NCBI RefSeq assembly: GCF_900177375.1
Contig: NZ_FWZU01000001.1
Span: 496,001 to 560,000 of the forward strand
Reading direction: 5' to 3'
DNA length: 64,000 nt
DNA from: Desulfovibrio gilichinskyi
GTDB taxonomy: Bacteria > Desulfobacterota > Desulfovibrionia > Desulfovibrionales > Desulfovibrionaceae
Shown: one piece after another, positions 63,041-64,000 of the stretch
How the letters are laid out: each line of letters begins with the position of its first letter
Position numbering within the stretch: position 1 is the first letter of the stretch
The notes under the pieces: generated by a model
Seen by the model: only the letters and a program-made list of their open reading frames with translations
Databases searched by the model: none
Told to the model about the DNA's origin: nothing
Translations under genes and position numbers: made by a program

Positions 63041-63178
63041 AAACTGAAATGAATTTATTTTCCCTAAATCACAATCTATCAGTCGTTGCAACCCTCACCC
63101 TAGTGGTGATGGTGGTGATTTCTGTGGTCCTAGTGACAGGCATAATCAAGCCGGAGGGAATGCTGTAAATTTCAGTTT
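63041..63178 (+). promoter_or_regulatory. long-range paired arms around the ilvB leader peptide
   Basis: AAACTGAAAT (63041-63050) is a perfect complement of ATTTCAGTTT (63169-63178). The first arm covers the leader start codon, the second lies right after its stop codon. In RNA this could form a pairing that competes with the terminator or with leader translation. Confidence 0.45.
63049..63168 (+). CDS. ilvB leader peptide (branched-chain-residue-rich)
   Basis: A 39-codon ORF between a promoter-like sequence and the attenuator terminator. Nineteen of 39 residues are branched-chain: seven Leu, nine Val and three Ile, with the dense block VVMVVISVVLV at about 19-29, then TGIIKPEGML. This is the pattern of leader peptides such as IvbL/IlvL in enterobacteria, where stalling at Val/Leu/Ile codons lets the antiterminator form. 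It ends 29 bases before the terminator stem, and ilvB starts 28 bases after that. The leader ribosome site (GAG about ten bases before the ATG) is weak. Recognised from its content and position; no homologue search. Confidence 0.85.
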   Translation: MNLFSLNHNLSVVATLTLVVMVVISVVLVTGIIKPEGML

Positions 63179-63197
63179 ACGCACACATGTTGTTCTA

Positions 63198-63232
63198 ACC
63201 CCTGCCGGCTATGCCTGCAGGGGTTTTTTTTT
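63198..63232 (+). terminator. attenuator terminator before ilvB
   Basis: AACCCCTGC-cggctatgcct-GCAGGGGTT and nine T, placed between the leader peptide and ilvB. Its position makes it the stop hairpin of an attenuation system. Confidence 0.92.
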
Positions 63233-63259
63233 GACATTATGACAAGTGAGGGTGAGTAA

Positions 63260-64000
63260 ATGGAAATCAGTGGAGCGCAATTGCTTATCAGGCTTTTGGA
63301 GAGGCAGGGTATAGATATCATATGCGGAATACCGGGCGGGTCTAATCTGCCAATTTATGATGCACTCAGAAACAGTTCTATCAAACATATTCTGGCAAGA
63401 CATGAGCAAGGGGCGGGTTTTATGTCTCACGGTATGGCCAGAACGACAGGAAAGGCTGCTGTCTGTATGGCGACTTCAGGTCCGGGGGTTACAAACATGC
63501 TGACAGCAATAGCTGATGCGAGTCTTGATTCAATCCCGATTGTTGCCATAACGGGACAGGTTTCAAGTTCATTAATCGGTACTGATGCTTTTCAGGAAGT
63601 TGATACTTACGGTCTGACAATTCCTATTACCAAACATAATTTTCTGGTTCAATCCGCTAAAGATTTACTCCAAATTATTCCTGAAGCCTTTCGCCTTGCT
63701 GAATCCGGCCGACCTGGCCCTGTCGTCATTGATATCCCGAAAAATGTTCAGAGTGAGATTCTTGAGCTGGATGATTTTCCTGAAGCCGGAGTTAAAAGCA
63801 AACCTTCATTGTGTGATGACAATTTACTTAGTCAGGCTGTTGAAATGATCAACAATTCACGCAGACCCGTTATTTATGCAGGCGGGGGAGTTGTTGCGGC
63901 TGAAGGATCACAAAATTTAATTCGGTTTGCTCATAAAAATTCAATTCCGGTTGTTACTTCTTTGATGGGGCTTGGAGTGTATCCGCATGGTGATGCTCAT
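63260..64000 (+). CDS. ilvB: acetolactate synthase large subunit, 3' end outside window
   Basis: Thiamine-diphosphate enzyme that condenses pyruvate with pyruvate or 2-oxobutyrate, first step of valine, leucine and isoleucine synthesis. 247 residues are visible: the N-terminal TPP-binding domain with IPGGSNLPIYDAL, RHEQGAGFMSHGMARTTG (catalytic Glu), TSGPGVTNMLTAIADA and AESGRPGPVVIDIPKNVQ, then the start of the middle domain. AGGGTGAG ribosome site. Regulated by the leader peptide and attenuator just upstream. The small subunit ilvN/ilvH is presumably further right. Confidence 0.95.
   Translation, partial: MEISGAQLLIRLLERQGIDIICGIPGGSNLPIYDALRNSSIKHILARHEQGAGFMSHGMARTTGKAAVCMATSGPGVTNMLTAIADASLDSIPIVAITGQVSSSLIGTDAFQEVDTYGLTIPITKHNFLVQSAKDLLQIIPEAFRLAESGRPGPVVIDIPKNVQSEILELDDFPEAGVKSKPSLCDDNLLSQAVEMINNSRRPVIYAGGGVVAAEGSQNLIRFAHKNSIPVVTSLMGLGVYPHGDAH

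Noticed and set aside
1-64000. CRISPR arrays, insertion sequences, phage genes, tRNA and rRNA
   Set aside because: I found no spaced direct repeats, transposase motifs, integrases or stable RNA sequences; the window looks like core chromosome.

Overview
The window reads as a typical chromosomal stretch of a free-living, Gram-negative, anaerobic, sulfate-reducer-type bacterium, most likely a marine Desulfovibrionaceae (Maridesulfovibrio/Desulfovibrio-like). This is an inference from gene content: a tungsten aldehyde:ferredoxin oxidoreductase, an Rnf complex preceded by a decaheme cytochrome c, many two-component proteins, amino-acid ABC transporters of the type common in these bacteria, and a moderately AT-rich sequence. 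I saw no rRNA, tRNA, insertion sequence, phage gene or CRISPR array. Both ends cut a gene: an aldehyde ferredoxin oxidoreductase on the left and acetolactate synthase ilvB on the right.

Layout. 1-9.5 kb: AOR, a NapH-type ferredoxin membrane protein, rfbB-rfbD (dTDP-sugar synthesis), trmL, a Gate-domain membrane protein, then signalling genes (STAS protein, receiver-first histidine kinase, PilZ protein). 9.5-15 kb: two complete polar amino-acid ABC transporters on opposite strands, head to head, each ordered binding protein - hairpin - permease - ATPase. 15-24.4 kb: hybrid histidine kinase, AI-2E-type transporter, a 5'-nucleotidase-like protein with altered metal ligands, MltA, a metallo-beta-lactamase-fold protein, a FmdB-type zinc ribbon, a nine-repeat helical protein and a small coiled-coil membrane protein. 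24.4-31.4 kb: the Rnf operon in the order decaheme cytochrome, rnfC, D, G, E, A, then an rnfB fused to an NADPH-oxidoreductase (GltD/NfnB-like) domain. 31.6-42.5 kb: alkaline phosphatase, YibE/F protein, a lipoprotein resembling class B acid phosphatase but without its catalytic aspartates, a thioredoxin-reductase-like enzyme, HD-domain protein, CheY-like and HPt proteins, a Tim44-like protein, an HD-GYP protein lacking the HD pair, and a MerR-type regulator.

42.6-54.4 kb is one long minus-strand gene set: a minimal FtsX-type permease, a LolD/MacB-type ATPase, a giant protein of about 1624 residues joining a PA/M28-peptidase-like ectodomain (catalytic residues apparently lost) to an FtsX permease, two OPT-like multi-pass membrane proteins, an unrecognised protein and a PqqD-like protein. 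I regard this as the best candidate for an undescribed system: a putative envelope export or handling machine with a very asymmetric ABC permease pair.

54.7-63 kb is a glycan cluster (polysaccharide-deacetylase-like protein, five glycosyltransferases of which three are MurG-like, a histidine phosphatase and a SAM methyltransferase). It ends next to ilvB, whose leader encodes a 39-residue peptide very rich in Leu/Val/Ile followed by an intrinsic terminator, i.e. a classical transcription attenuator.

A recurring theme is proteins whose fold is clear but whose catalytic residues are missing (5'-nucleotidase-like, class B phosphatase-like, HD-GYP, M28-like, HPt-like). All assignments come from reading motifs by eye; no database search was possible.
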